64,000 bases of DNA from positions 4,030,001 to 4,094,000 of the forward strand of contig NZ_JAFBCJ010000001.1 in NCBI RefSeq assembly GCF_016907675.1, given 5' to 3'. This document shows positions 8,250-17,766 of this stretch, piece after piece (within the stretch, counting starts at the first letter, position 1; each line of letters begins with the position of its first letter). Source of the DNA: Geodermatophilus bullaregiensis (lineage in GTDB: Bacteria > Actinomycetota > Actinomycetes > Mycobacteriales > Geodermatophilaceae). Under the pieces are notes generated by a model. The model did no database searches and was not told where the DNA came from. It saw only the letters and a program-made list of their open reading frames with translations. Both the position numbers and the translations under genes were made by a program.

Positions 8250-8906
8250 ATGCCGGTTCCTACCGTCGACGGCGTGTGGACCACCTCGGCGCTGCTCGCC
8301 GTCGCGTCCGGGCTCGCGCTGGGGATGGGGCTGATCGTCGCCATCGGCGCCCAGAACGCCTTCGTCCTGCGGCAGGGACTCCGCCTCGAGCACGTGGCCG
8401 CGGTGGTGGCGGTGTGCGCGCTCTCCGACCTGGCGCTGATCCTCGCCGGGGTGCTGGGCGCCGGCGCGGCTCTGTCGCAGGTGCCGTGGCTGATCCCGGT
8501 GGTGTGCTTCGCCGGTGCGGCGTTCCTGCTCTGCTACGGCGCGCTGGCCGCACGACGGGCACTGCGTCCCGGCTCGCTGCTGCCCGACGCCGGCGGCGTC
8601 CGTGCCGGCCTCGCGGCCACCGTCGGCACCTGCCTGGCACTGACCTGGCTCAACCCGCACGTGTACCTGGACACGGTCGTGCTGCTGGGCTCGATGGCCT
8701 CCACGTACGGCGAGCACCGGTGGCAGTTCGCCGCCGGCGCGGGTCTGGGCAGCACGATCTGGTTCACCGGCCTCGGCTTCGGTGCCCGGCTGCTCCGGCC
8801 GGTGTTCGCCCGCCCGGCGGCCTGGCGGGTGCTCGACGGCGTCATCGCCGTGGTCATGACGGCGCTGGCCGTCTCCCTGGCCCTCCGCGGCGTCAGCGGG
8901 AGCTGA
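8250..8906 (+). CDS. LysE/ArgO-family amino acid exporter
   Basis: A small membrane exporter of about 218 residues with five or six hydrophobic segments. The family signature IVAIGAQNAFVLRQGL is near the N-terminus and LTWLNPHVYLDTVVLLG in the middle. LysE/ArgO exporters expel lysine or arginine and relieve toxicity when peptides raise intracellular levels. The start is uncertain: ATG 8250 is used here, while GTG 8274 would begin exactly at the usual family N-terminus. Control by the divergent ArgP-like gene is inferred from the conserved arrangement. Confidence 0.87.
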   Translation: MPVPTVDGVWTTSALLAVASGLALGMGLIVAIGAQNAFVLRQGLRLEHVAAVVAVCALSDLALILAGVLGAGAALSQVPWLIPVVCFAGAAFLLCYGALAARRALRPGSLLPDAGGVRAGLAATVGTCLALTWLNPHVYLDTVVLLGSMASTYGEHRWQFAAGAGLGSTIWFTGLGFGARLLRPVFARPAAWRVLDGVIAVVMTALAVSLALRGVSGS

Positions 8907-8986
8907 GCCGGGCAGCGACCGCCCATGCTGGCGTGGAACACCCCGGTGCCGCAGTCGGCGTCACCGGCCGGACTCCTGGAGGACCC

Positions 8987-9868
8987 GTGATCGACGTCGA
9001 ACTGCCACCCGGACCCGACACGGGTGCGCTCGTCCGGGGGTTCGCCGCGTGCCTGGCGTCGGTCACCGAGGTGCCGGTGACCGACCTGCCGCGGCCCGAC
9101 GAGGAGCTGGCGCACGCACTGGGCGCCTGGCGGACCTGGCTGGCCGAGCACGGGTCGGGGCTGGTGCCGATCGCCGACCCCGTGCGCTTCCAGTGGGCCG
9201 GGTGGTGGATCGCCGTGGTCGAGGACCCCGCCGGTCCCGGTGCCGACGTCGCCGTGCTGGCCTTCGGGACGCCGCCCGGCGTCGTGCTCAGCCCGCAGGC
9301 GCCCGCGCTGCTGGGGCGGGCCACCGCGGACCTGCGCATCCGCCAGGCCCACGCCGTCGCCTCCCTCGACCCGGTGCTGCACCGGCAGCCGGCCGGGGCG
9401 GAGCTGCGCGGCACCGTCGAAGGCCTCGCCGTGGCGCCGGCCGCGGAGGCGCCGATGCAGCTGCTCGAGGTCGCGCAGGCCCGCGCCGGTCACGGGCTCG
9501 ACGGCGACCGCTACGCCGCGGGAGCCGGCACGTTCACCCCCCGCGCCGGACGGCGCCCCGGCTACGAGCTGACCCTGATGGCCGCCGAGGTCCTCGACGA
9601 GATGGCCGCGGCCGGGCAGGACCTGGACTTCGCCGGCACCCGGCGCAACGTCCTCACCCGCGGCATCGACGTCAACGCCCTGGTCGGGCGGCGCTTCCGC
9701 ATCGGGGACGTGCTGTGCGAGGGGCGGCGGCTGTGCGAGCCCTGCGTGCACCTCGACCGGCTCAGCGGGCCGGGGACCCTGCGGCCGCTCATCCACCGCG
9801 GCGGCCTGCGTGCCGACGTCCTCACCGACGGGGAGATCCGCCTGGGCGCACCGGTGCTCTCGATCTGA
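8987..9868 (+). CDS. MOSC domain protein
   Basis: A 293-residue protein. The C-terminal part (about 140-290) is a MOSC domain: GHGLDGDRYAAG at its start, TRRNVLTRGIDVNALVGRRF, then the conserved cysteine in RRLCEPCVHL. MOSC domains handle sulfur or molybdenum cofactor chemistry in MoCo sulfurases and YiiM-like proteins. The N-terminal 135 residues are not recognised by me and could be a separate substrate domain or a family-specific extension. GTG 8987 has GGAGGA at ideal spacing. The substrate is unknown. It converges on the next gene with a 26-base gap. Confidence 0.8.
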   Translation: MIDVELPPGPDTGALVRGFAACLASVTEVPVTDLPRPDEELAHALGAWRTWLAEHGSGLVPIADPVRFQWAGWWIAVVEDPAGPGADVAVLAFGTPPGVVLSPQAPALLGRATADLRIRQAHAVASLDPVLHRQPAGAELRGTVEGLAVAPAAEAPMQLLEVAQARAGHGLDGDRYAAGAGTFTPRAGRRPGYELTLMAAEVLDEMAAAGQDLDFAGTRRNVLTRGIDVNALVGRRFRIGDVLCEGRRLCEPCVHLDRLSGPGTLRPLIHRGGLRADVLTDGEIRLGAPVLSI

Positions 9869-9894
9869 TCCGGGTGGGTGCTGCTGGGGTCCCC

Positions 9895-10491
9895 TCAGAC
9901 GTCCCTGACCTCGACCTGCCTGGTGTCGACCTTGCTCCTCAGCACCGCGAGGAAGGCAGTGTCGGGCTCCGCGTCGCCTTCGTTCCTCGGCGGAGCATGC
10001 GTGACGATGACGGGCCTCAGCTCGTTGTACTTGGCCCAGGCGTCGAGCTCGACGGCCAGGCGGATGAGGTACTGCCAGCCGTGTGCCTGGTTCACGAGGA
10101 GCTTCCGGACGTGCGCCATGCGCAGCAGTCGGCGGAGCCGTGACGAGTAGAAGCGGTACACCCAGTCACGGCTGACCAGCCCGCTGGCCAACGCAGCGGA
10201 CAGGCGCTCGAAGATCGCCATGTAGGGGACGATGTCGGGCGCATCGGCCTGGTCCTCGGGGCTGAGCCCGTGGTTGGCGTTGATCCACCTGCGCTGTTCC
10301 GTGTGGCCGGCGAGGAGTGCATCGATCTGCAGAACGACGCTGAAGAGCGCAGTGCGGTCCGCCTGTCGTAGTTGGCGGAGGACCCCACCGATACCGAGCA
10401 GGGCCAGGAACGCAGCGATCAGGCCGACGTACGCGGAGAAGACGTCCGGTTCGACACCGAACACCTTGGGGGTCTCGTCCTCGGTCTGCAC
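9895..10491 (-). CDS. Hypothetical protein with one membrane segment, DUF4760-like
   Basis: A 198-residue protein with one clear N-terminal hydrophobic helix (about 18-42, FSAYVGLIAAFLALLGIGGV) followed by a soluble helical region containing Trp and Arg clusters (DWVYRFYSSRLRRLLRM). The layout resembles DUF4760-type proteins of unknown function, but the resemblance is weak. GC and codon use are slightly lower than in flanking genes. It stands alone between convergent and divergent neighbours. No function is proposed. Confidence 0.6.
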   Translation of the reverse strand: MQTEDETPKVFGVEPDVFSAYVGLIAAFLALLGIGGVLRQLRQADRTALFSVVLQIDALLAGHTEQRRWINANHGLSPEDQADAPDIVPYMAIFERLSAALASGLVSRDWVYRFYSSRLRRLLRMAHVRKLLVNQAHGWQYLIRLAVELDAWAKYNELRPVIVTHAPPRNEGDAEPDTAFLAVLRSKVDTRQVEVRDV

Positions 10492-10804
10492 GACGTGTCC
10501 CTGACGTGTCTGTCCTGACTTCCGTGTTCCGGCGCGGAGGATGCACCTGGAGGCGTCACCGCGCCGTCACGCGAGGCAGGTCGGCTCGCGGGCGGTTGAC
10601 CGCGAGAGGCGCGGAGCCGTGCCGGAGACCGGACCAGCACGGCCGGCTCGGAGGCAGGGCGGGGCCGCGGACCTGACTGCACTGGTCGGCTGCGTGCTCC
10701 GGGTGCCGCACGGGCCGGGGCTTCCGGCCCTGTCCTGGCCACGGGCACCGCTGCCAGGGTGCCGATGCCGAGGGCAGGGAGCCCCGCGGCGCGGAGGAGG
10801 CACC
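10492..10804. other. Intergenic, no gene seen
   Basis: 313 bases between divergent starts. A good GGAGGAGG ribosome site sits at its right end for the FAD oxidase. No palindrome or RNA structure stands out. Confidence 0.5.
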
Positions 10805-12220
10805 ATGGTGATCACCGAGGCCGGCCGGCCGGGACCCGTGCGCGACGAGGCCCTGACGGCACTCGCCGCCGACCTGCACGGTGCCCTGCTCCGCCCGCAC
10901 GACGACGGCTACGAGACGGCGCGCCGGGTCTGGAACGGCGACGTCGACCGCCGTCCGGCGGCGATCGCCCGCTGCCTCGACGCCGCCGACGTCCAGCGCG
11001 CCGTCGGCTTCGCCCGGGACGAGGGGCTGCTGCTCTCCGTGCGCGGCGGCGGGCACAGCGCCCCCGGCTACGGCACCAACGACGGCGGCCTGGTGATCGA
11101 CCTGTCGCTGCTCAAGACGATCGCGGTCGACGCCGACGCGCGCACCGCGCAGGTCGGCGGCGGCGTCCTGTGGCGCGAGCTGGACGAGCAGACGCAGCGC
11201 GCGGGCCTGGCGACCACCGGCGGCACGGTCTCCAACACCGGGGTCGCCGGGCTGACCCTCGGCGGCGGCCTGGGCTGGCTCATGGGCAAGCACGGCCTGG
11301 CGATCGACAACCTGCTGTCGGCCGAGGCGGTCACCGCCGACGGTGAGCTGCACACGGTCGACGCGGACCGCGAGCCCGACCTGTTCTGGGCGCTGCGCGG
11401 CGGTGGCGGCAACTTCGGCGTCGTCCCGTCGCTGCGCTACCGCCTGCACCCGGTCCCCGAGGTGCTCGGCGGCATGGTCGTGCACCCCCTCGACCGGGCC
11501 GGGGACGTGCTCCGCTTCTACCGCGACTTCTGCGCCACGCTGCCCGACGAGGCCGAGGCCTACTGCGCGCTGCTCACCGACCCGCAGGCCGGCGTCCCCG
11601 TGATCGCCCTGCTGCTCGGCTACAACGGGCCGCTGGACGAGGGTGAGCGGGTGCTGCGGCCGGCCCGGGAGTTCGGCCCGCCGCTGGCCGACCTCGTGGC
11701 GCCCATGCCGTACGTGGCGCGCCAGTCGATGCTCGACCAGCCCAACGCCGTCAACGGGCTGCACCGCTACTGGCGCTCGGCGTTCACCGAGCGGATCGAC
11801 GACGGCCTGATCGACGCCGTGGTCGCGGCCGCCGCCGGCTTCAGCTCACCGCTGAGCGCCGTCCTCTTCTTCCACGTGCACGGTGCGGCGGCCCGCGTCG
11901 CCCCGGAGGCGACCGCGTTCGCCGCCCGCCGGACGCAGTGGGACGTCGACGTGATCGCCCAGTGGACCGAGGCGGGGGAGTCCGGGCGGCACACCGAGTG
12001 GCTCCGCTCGCACTGGGCCGCGGCCGAACCGCACATGGAGGGCAGCGCCTACGTCAACCACCTCGCCACCGACGACGCGCCCGAGAAGGTGCGGGCCTCC
12101 TTCGGTCCGAACCTCGACCGGCTGCGGCTGCTCAAGTCCCGCTACGACCCGGCGAACCTCTTCCGGCTCAACCCGAACATCACCCCGGTGGCGCCCGGGC
12201 CCCGCCGCTCCTCCGACTGA
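10805..12220 (+). CDS. FAD-linked oxidase, berberine-bridge enzyme type
   Basis: A 471-residue flavoprotein of the PCMH/vanillyl-alcohol-oxidase superfamily. The FAD-binding PCMH domain occupies about 40-215: LSVRGGGHSAPG carries the His that usually forms the covalent flavin link, and GGGLGWLMGKHGLAIDNLL follows. A C-terminal BBE motif (YVNHLATDD ... YDPANLFRLNPNI) ends the protein. Such enzymes oxidise sugars, alkaloid-like or polyketide substrates with O2. No signal peptide is seen, so it is probably cytoplasmic. ATG 10805 with GGAGGAGG upstream is secure. The substrate is unknown. Confidence 0.9.
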   Translation: MVITEAGRPGPVRDEALTALAADLHGALLRPHDDGYETARRVWNGDVDRRPAAIARCLDAADVQRAVGFARDEGLLLSVRGGGHSAPGYGTNDGGLVIDLSLLKTIAVDADARTAQVGGGVLWRELDEQTQRAGLATTGGTVSNTGVAGLTLGGGLGWLMGKHGLAIDNLLSAEAVTADGELHTVDADREPDLFWALRGGGGNFGVVPSLRYRLHPVPEVLGGMVVHPLDRAGDVLRFYRDFCATLPDEAEAYCALLTDPQAGVPVIALLLGYNGPLDEGERVLRPAREFGPPLADLVAPMPYVARQSMLDQPNAVNGLHRYWRSAFTERIDDGLIDAVVAAAAGFSSPLSAVLFFHVHGAAARVAPEATAFAARRTQWDVDVIAQWTEAGESGRHTEWLRSHWAAAEPHMEGSAYVNHLATDDAPEKVRASFGPNLDRLRLLKSRYDPANLFRLNPNITPVAPGPRRSSD

Positions 12221-12274
12221 CCTAGCATCCGCGGTCTCGGCCAGGGCACGTCCGAGCGGTCGGCGAGGGGACGG

Positions 12275-12979
12275 ATGGACTGGGACACGTACGCGCGAAC
12301 GTACCGCCAGCTCGACGACGAGTCGACCGTGCCGCCGCTGCTGCGCCGGGCCCTCGACGCCGCCACCGGCCGGGTGGTCGACGTCGGCTGCGGCGAGGGC
12401 GCGCTGCTCGACCGGCTGCGGGACGGCTACGGGGACGCGTGGGCGCTGGTCGGCTACGAGGTGTCCGACGTCCGCGCGGAGCTGGCCCGCGAGCACGGCC
12501 ACACCGTCCTCACGTCGCCCGACGGGACCGTGCCGGTCGAGGACGCCGCGTTCGACGTCGCAGCCGCCTGCCACGTCATCGAGCACGTGCCCGATGACGA
12601 GGTCTTCGCCCGGGAGCTGGCCCGGATCACCCGGCCCGGGGGCTACGTCTACGTCGAGACGCCGGTCAAGCTCCCCGGTGCCTGGTACTTCCGGCGCAAC
12701 CCGCAGGCGGGCTGGGTACTGGACTCCACCCACGTCCGCGAGTACCGATCGGCTGCGGCGGTGAACGAGGTGCTGTCCCGGGCCGGCCTGACCGTCGTCG
12801 CTGAGGAGCTCACGCCCATCACCTACCCGCTGGCGGCGGCGGGCCTCCTCGTCCGGCGGGTCCTCCGGCTGCCCCAGTCCACGAGCCGGCCCTCGGGGTT
12901 CGCGGCGCGCACGGTGAGCATCCCGCGGTACCGGCAGCAGGCGGTGCTGGCGCGTCGGCCGGACCGACCCGTCGCCTGA
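12275..12979 (+). CDS. Class I SAM-dependent methyltransferase
   Basis: A 234-residue Rossmann-fold methyltransferase. Motif I is VVDVGCGEGALLDRL (about 33-47) and the later CHVIEHVPDD (about 100) is typical of the Methyltransf_11/UbiE-like group. The C-terminal half (about 140-234) is longer and basic. Genes of this kind next to glycosyltransferases and flippases often modify sugars or polyprenyl-linked intermediates, and the minus-strand pair 13012-15389 lies just downstream, convergently. The substrate cannot be specified. Confidence 0.82.
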   Translation: MDWDTYARTYRQLDDESTVPPLLRRALDAATGRVVDVGCGEGALLDRLRDGYGDAWALVGYEVSDVRAELAREHGHTVLTSPDGTVPVEDAAFDVAAACHVIEHVPDDEVFARELARITRPGGYVYVETPVKLPGAWYFRRNPQAGWVLDSTHVREYRSAAAVNEVLSRAGLTVVAEELTPITYPLAAAGLLVRRVLRLPQSTSRPSGFAARTVSIPRYRQQAVLARRPDRPVA

Positions 12980-13011
12980 GGAGCCGGCGCGGTCCCCCCT
13001 GTCGGGCAGCC

Positions 13012-14106
13012 CTACACCTGGCGGTCGAGCCGCTCCTCGGCGACCGCCCTGAGCGCGGACTCCATCGCCTCCACGGCGCTGGGCCAGGTCAACGGCCGCA
13101 CCGACTCCCGCCGACGTGCCGCCTGGCCGGGCGACGGGGCCGCCTGCACAGCTGCCTCCATCGCCCGGGCGAAGGTCCGGGGATCGGCCTCGGCGACGTC
13201 GACGACGCTCGCGATGTGCACCGGCACACCCTCGACCCCGGCCGGGGTGGTCAGGACCGGCCGTCCCGCGGCGAGCGGTTCCAGCACCTTGTTCTTCATG
13301 CCCGCTCCCCACAGCGTCGGGGCGATGAGGAGGGCGGCCCCCCGGTACAGGGTCGAGAGGCTCGGGACGAAGCCGGCGTACCGCAGGCGGCCCCGGGCAC
13401 GGCCCAGCGACGGCAGGGGGTCCCGGGGACCGAACAACCGCACCCGGTCGAGGACGGACTCCGGCAGCACCGTGGCCACCTCCCGGGCGAACCACCGCAG
13501 GGCGTCCTGGTTGGGCGGGTAGTCCCAGTCCGCCGCCCACCCGATGTAGCCGCGGTCGTCGACGTCGAGCGGGACCTCGAACAGCTCCGCGGCGATGCCG
13601 TTGTGCACGAGGCTGTGGGGAGGCAGCCGGCGCACGGTCCGCCGGTCCACCTGGGCGTCGAGCTCGGAGATGTACGTCAGCCTGCCGACCATCGGGACCA
13701 GCCCGTGCATGACCGCGAGCAGCTGCGCACTCGCGAAGACCTGGACCGCCCACCGGGCGGGCGTGTCCCGAGGCGCCTCGGCCAGCAGACGGTAGGGGCT
13801 GTCGCACAGGTCGAGCAGCACGGGGACCCCCGCGTGCCGCACGGCCGGCACCAGCGGAGCGGTGAACACGTCGGCCAGCAGGACGACGTCGGCCCGTCGG
13901 ATGCGGCCGGCGATCCGGAGATCGACCGCCGCGACCAGGCTGCGCGTACCCGAGGCCGGCCCCGGTCGCGCGTCGAGGGTCAGCCGGTCGACCGAGTGAC
14001 CGCGTCCGGCCAACCCCGCCAGCAGGTGCTCGCGGCGCAGTCGCCCCCCGGTCATCGGCGTGTGGGAGCCGTAACTGGTGGCGGCGAAGATGCGCACGGT
14101 GGTCAT
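13012..14106 (-). CDS. Glycosyltransferase family 4 (GT-B fold)
   Basis: A 364-residue glycosyltransferase. The N-terminal acceptor half starts MTTVRIFAATSYGSHTPMTG; the C-terminal donor half has RLFGPRDPLPSL, GAALLIAPTLWGAGMKNKVLEPLAAGRPV and a following TPAGVEG, where the LEPLAAG glutamate is the usual GT4/Glycos_transf_1 nucleotide-sugar contact. The ATG at 14106 overlaps the stop of the upstream flippase (ATGA), so the two genes are coupled. Predicted role: adding a sugar to a cell-surface glycan or lipid-linked oligosaccharide; donor and acceptor are unknown. Confidence 0.85.
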   Translation of the reverse strand: MTTVRIFAATSYGSHTPMTGGRLRREHLLAGLAGRGHSVDRLTLDARPGPASGTRSLVAAVDLRIAGRIRRADVVLLADVFTAPLVPAVRHAGVPVLLDLCDSPYRLLAEAPRDTPARWAVQVFASAQLLAVMHGLVPMVGRLTYISELDAQVDRRTVRRLPPHSLVHNGIAAELFEVPLDVDDRGYIGWAADWDYPPNQDALRWFAREVATVLPESVLDRVRLFGPRDPLPSLGRARGRLRYAGFVPSLSTLYRGAALLIAPTLWGAGMKNKVLEPLAAGRPVLTTPAGVEGVPVHIASVVDVAEADPRTFARAMEAAVQAAPSPGQAARRRESVRPLTWPSAVEAMESALRAVAEERLDRQV

Positions 14107-15389
14107 CCTCCTGTAGACGGTTCGCCGTGCATCATCGCTGGTAGGACCCGGATCAGGGCCGCCAGCAGCGCGCCCACGACGACGAGTGACGCGAGGACGT
14201 AGGCGACCTCCACGCGCAGCAGCGGCTCGAGCGGCAGGGTGCAGCCGGCGACGAAGACCACGGCTGCGGCCGCCCAGCAGAGGGCGACGGTGCGGTGCCC
14301 GCGCAGGGCCACGACCGCGGACTGGAGCAGCGCGGCGAGCAGGAGGAGCACGCTGGACGCTCCGAGCACCGTCATGTCCAGCCGTGCGACGACGTAGGAC
14401 GGGCCGAAGAACAGCGAGACGAGTGCCGGCCCCGCCGCCAGGAGCACCAGCAGCGCGGCTCCACCGAGCACGCCGACGAGGGCGAGCACGCGGCCGAGCG
14501 CGTGCATGAACGCGGAGCGGTCCCTCCGCTCCGCCGCGTGGACCAGGCGGGGCAGCAGGGAAGCCTGCAGTGCCCCGGTGAAGAACAGCGGGAGCCGGAC
14601 GACGACGAAGGCTGCGAGGAACCGGCCGGCGAGGTCCGCGTCGGCGGGTCCGATGACCTGCAGGACGATCGGCCCGGCGTTGGCCAGACCCTGCGCGACC
14701 ACCGAGGCGACGACCAGCCAGGCGAGGTTCTGGGTGACCTCCGGCCACGCCCCGGGGACGTGCGCGCCCCGGCCGCGGGGCACGCGGGCTGCCGCCAGCG
14801 GGATGACCAGGAGGGGGGCTGCCGCGACGGCCAGGGCCAGCGAGCCGGTCGTCGCCGCGCCGGCCGCCGCGAGGAGCACCACGGCGACGAGTCGCGTGAG
14901 GCCCTCGCCCGACAGCACCAGCGCGTAGGAGCCGAGGCGGCGGGTGCCGGCGAGGGCGCCCCGGACGACGTGGAGCCCGGCCAGGACGGGGAAGGCGACG
15001 ACGAGGACGGCGAGCAGCTCCGATCGACCCGCCAGGACCCGGTCGCGGAGGAGCCCGGACAGAGCTGCGAGCAGCACCGTGAGGACGGTCACGACCACCG
15101 CGCCCAGGATCGCGACCCGCCGCACGGCCGGACCGATGTCGTGCCCGCGAGCGCGCCGCGCCGCCACGGCGCGAGTGGTCTCCTGCTCGAGCGGGAGGAA
15201 GAACCCGCCGGAGACGGCGAACAGCAGCGACCACGCCGCGGCGAACGTCGAGAAGTCCGCCGCCGTCAGCGATCGGGCAGCGACGGTGAGGACGCCGTAC
15301 GCGGCCAGGCCGAGGACGGCGATGCCGAGCGAGACCACGACAGGACCCGCCCGCAGCGCGTCCCGGACCCGGGGTACGAGGCCGGTCAC
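14103..15389 (-). CDS. Polysaccharide/oligosaccharide flippase-like membrane protein
   Basis: A 428-residue polytopic membrane protein with about 12 hydrophobic segments and Arg-rich cytoplasmic loops, in the MATE/Wzx/MurJ-like polysaccharide exporter style. The N-terminal region VSLGIAVLGLAAYGVLTVAARSL...FSTFAAAWSL resembles Wzx-type flippases. It would move a lipid-linked sugar across the membrane, consistent with the coupled glycosyltransferase. The GTG at 15389 starts the first hydrophobic segment; no better start was found. Upstream sequence is degraded, so earlier genes of a longer surface-glycan cluster may have been lost. Confidence 0.75.
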   Translation of the reverse strand: MTGLVPRVRDALRAGPVVVSLGIAVLGLAAYGVLTVAARSLTAADFSTFAAAWSLLFAVSGGFFLPLEQETTRAVAARRARGHDIGPAVRRVAILGAVVVTVLTVLLAALSGLLRDRVLAGRSELLAVLVVAFPVLAGLHVVRGALAGTRRLGSYALVLSGEGLTRLVAVVLLAAAGAATTGSLALAVAAAPLLVIPLAAARVPRGRGAHVPGAWPEVTQNLAWLVVASVVAQGLANAGPIVLQVIGPADADLAGRFLAAFVVVRLPLFFTGALQASLLPRLVHAAERRDRSAFMHALGRVLALVGVLGGAALLVLLAAGPALVSLFFGPSYVVARLDMTVLGASSVLLLLAALLQSAVVALRGHRTVALCWAAAAVVFVAGCTLPLEPLLRVEVAYVLASLVVVGALLAALIRVLPAMMHGEPSTGG

Positions 15390-16362
15390 CCCGGTGTCAG
15401 CCGTACCGGGCGCACGCCGTCACGAGGCGCAATCATCCGGGGAGAGGCTGGCACCGCTCCCGACGGGAGCGAGGCGACGCCGGGGGGCGGGGTCGGGGTC
15501 CGCGGCGGCCGGCCCGCAACGGTCCCGTCCATGTCCAGGCGGGGCGCCCTCGGCCCCACGGCATCCGGAGGACCCCATCCGAGGCGGTCCGGGCAGGACG
15601 GGGTGCAACGGGACCACGACGTCGCGTGCCTCGGGCATGCGGGATCCGGGTGCAGCTGGGGCCGGCGCACCGCGCCCGTCGCGATGCACGTCCCCGCCCC
15701 GACCGGGGCGACCACGTTCCTGGCGTGGAGCACCGGGTCGGCGCCGCGGGTGACATGGACGTCGACGGCTCACTGCAGGTCGTCCACGGAGGTGAACGCC
15801 AGGACCCCCGACACGACCGTCGCACCGGCGAGCAGCGTGCACCCCGCCTGGCCCCGGAGGGACATCCGGGACCGCAGCGACCACCACACCGCGGACACCG
15901 GTGCGGGGACGAGGGGTCACGTGAGCATCATGGGTACCGCCGGTGCGTCACGCGATCGGCGAGTGTGTCGACGAGGACGTCCAGGCGGGGCTGGTCCTTC
16001 GGACCGCGCAGCCGCGGTACATGTGGGCCGGGTACGCCACGACCTCGCAGCCTGGTCCCGGTCAACTGCTGGCTCGAGCTGGGAGACGTCGGTCATGTCC
16101 GGCGTAGGTCAGCCGGACACCCGCCGCCACTTCCGGGTGATGAGGCGCAGTCCGTTGTGGTTGTCGTCAGTCTGATCCCCGATCGGCGATGTGTGACCAC
16201 CGTGGCCGCTCGCAGGACCGCCCGTGGCAGCTGGCGATCGAACCGGCACGGCCAGCTTGGAAGGCGGGGCGCTGTAGACCTATAGGCGCTGGTAAGCGGC
16301 TTGTTGCGCTCCCCAAGAGGGTCCACGTGACCACTATGTGACCAATCGCCTCTCGGTCGGCA
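15390..16362. other. Degraded stretch without a clear gene
   Basis: About 970 bases with no convincing intact gene. On the minus strand short protein-like pieces can be read, for instance one ending GVLAFTSVDDLQ near 15770 and one ending LADRVTHRRYP near 15930, as if a glycan-cluster gene had decayed. The right end abuts the integrase gene, so an attachment site could lie at about 16260-16360; I cannot identify a repeat or tRNA to prove it. Confidence 0.4.
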
Positions 16363-17496
16363 TCACTCCGGCCGCTGGTCGCCGTTGCTCTCCGGTGCCT
16401 TGGTGATAGCACCGAGCATGGCGTCAAGGGCCCGGGCGATGTCGGCATCGCGGTCGTCGGCGGCGTGCTGGTAGAGGAGCGCGGCGGCGGGGGAGGAGTG
16501 ACCGAGCCGGCGCATGAGCTCTTTCGTGGTCGCTCCGGTAGCAGCGGCCAGGGTGGCGCCGGTATGACGGAGTTCGTGTGGCCGGACCGGCGGCAACCCG
16601 ATGGCGTCGGCGGCGCGGCGGAAGGTTGAGTTCCAGTTGCTGCGGGCGAGGTAGCCGCCGGTACTGGTGCCAAACAGGAGGGCGCCCGGAGGAGTCGGGA
16701 CGTGCTTCTCCAGGTGCTCCTCCAGTACCGCCGCGACCGCGGCGGGGAGGGTCACCGTCCGGTGTCCGGCGTCGGTCTTCGGTTCGCCGAGCACCCACCG
16801 GCCGCCAACGCGTCGCACCGAACGCTCGACGCGCAGCCGGCCGCCAGACAGGACGTCGGATCGGCGCAGGGCCGTGGCTTCACCGAACCGGAGCCCGCCG
16901 AAGGCGAGGACGAGCAGCAGGGCGCGGTAGCGAGCGGTCCTCCGGTCCCGCCCTAGTTGATCGGCAAGCTGCAGTGCTTCTGCGGCGGTGAGTGCGCGAG
17001 ACGGCCGGGTGGCCTTGGGCGTGCCGGCGCCCCGCAACCGGCATGGATTGGACGCGATGGCTTCGTCGGCAACCGCGACGTTGAGGATGGCGCGCAGGAG
17101 CCGATACGACTGCGCCAGTGCTGTCGGGCCCGTCGTCCGGCCGGCCTTGGCGTGCCAGGAGCGGACGGCGGCGGGGGTGACCTCGCCGACGGGAACGTCC
17201 GCCCATGGCTCGGCGAGGTGGTGACGCCACAGGCCGGCGTAGAGGACGCGGGTGCCCTCGCGGAGGTCATTGCGGGCGAGGTAGTCCTCGGCGTACTCGC
17301 CGACGGCGCGGCTGCTGGCGTTCGGCGCTCGCCAGCTCTTCCGCAGGAGGTCGGTCTGCTGACTTGCCAGCCACGCCCAGGCGTCGGCCTTGGTGCCGAG
17401 GATTTTGCTGTGGCGCCGACCATCAGGGCCGAGGTACCGGGCGCGGTAGCGGCCACTCGGGAGCCGGTCGACCGACCCGAACGTCCGCTTGGCCAC
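16363..17496 (-). CDS. int: Tyrosine recombinase / phage-type integrase
   Basis: A 377-residue integrase. An Arg/Lys-rich N-terminal arm-binding part (1-60) is followed by a SAM-like core-binding domain (about 65-150) and a catalytic domain (about 165-360). Catalytic residues are visible: Arg in GGLRFGEA, His and Arg in HELRHTG, His in LGHSSP, and Tyr in AALLYQHA. It joins att sites of a prophage or integrative conjugative element. The excisionase-like gene lies just upstream on the same strand (41-base gap), the usual xis-int order of actinobacterial integrative elements. No replication or transfer gene remains nearby, so the element is probably a remnant. Confidence 0.92.
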   Translation of the reverse strand: MAKRTFGSVDRLPSGRYRARYLGPDGRRHSKILGTKADAWAWLASQQTDLLRKSWRAPNASSRAVGEYAEDYLARNDLREGTRVLYAGLWRHHLAEPWADVPVGEVTPAAVRSWHAKAGRTTGPTALAQSYRLLRAILNVAVADEAIASNPCRLRGAGTPKATRPSRALTAAEALQLADQLGRDRRTARYRALLLVLAFGGLRFGEATALRRSDVLSGGRLRVERSVRRVGGRWVLGEPKTDAGHRTVTLPAAVAAVLEEHLEKHVPTPPGALLFGTSTGGYLARSNWNSTFRRAADAIGLPPVRPHELRHTGATLAAATGATTKELMRRLGHSSPAAALLYQHAADDRDADIARALDAMLGAITKAPESNGDQRPE

Positions 17497-17537
17497 GTCG
17501 AGACCTTGACGGGTACCTCAGCTCGCGTCCTCGACGA

Positions 17538-17753
17538 TCACCGCTGGCTGTGGACGCGGCCGGAATCCACAAAGGCGTCTAGCGTCGAGCGCTCCAGGCG
17601 CACATACTTGCCGACTTTGACGTAGTCGATCCGGCGCTCGGTGATGAGCCGGCGAATGAACCGCTCGCCGGTACCGAGGTACTCGCCGGCCTGCGCGACG
17701 GTCAGGAGCGGATCGCGGTCGGAATGCCGATCCTGTGCCGCTCGCGTCGTCAT
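17538..17753 (-). CDS. xis: Excisionase-like helix-turn-helix protein
   Basis: A 71-residue MerR/HTH_17-type DNA-binding protein. LLTVAQAGEYLGTGERFIRRL forms the winged helix and the following YVKVGKYVRLERSTLDAFV is typical of actinobacterial excisionases. Such proteins bind repeats near the attachment site and bias the integrase towards excision. It is encoded directly before int on the same strand. The array of 11-bp direct repeats begins only 14 bases upstream of its start and is a plausible binding site for this protein. Confidence 0.85.
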   Translation of the reverse strand: MTTRAAQDRHSDRDPLLTVAQAGEYLGTGERFIRRLITERRIDYVKVGKYVRLERSTLDAFVDSGRVHSQR

Positions 17754-17766
17754 GGATCTAGCGTCG

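Noticed and set aside
14295-16175. 626-codon plus-strand frame opposite the flippase
   Set aside because: Composition is Arg/Gln/Glu-rich shadow type and it opposes a gene with clear membrane helices.
16255-16360. tRNA gene as integrase attachment site
   Set aside because: I could not find a cloverleaf or a CCA-type end, nor a second copy of any att core.
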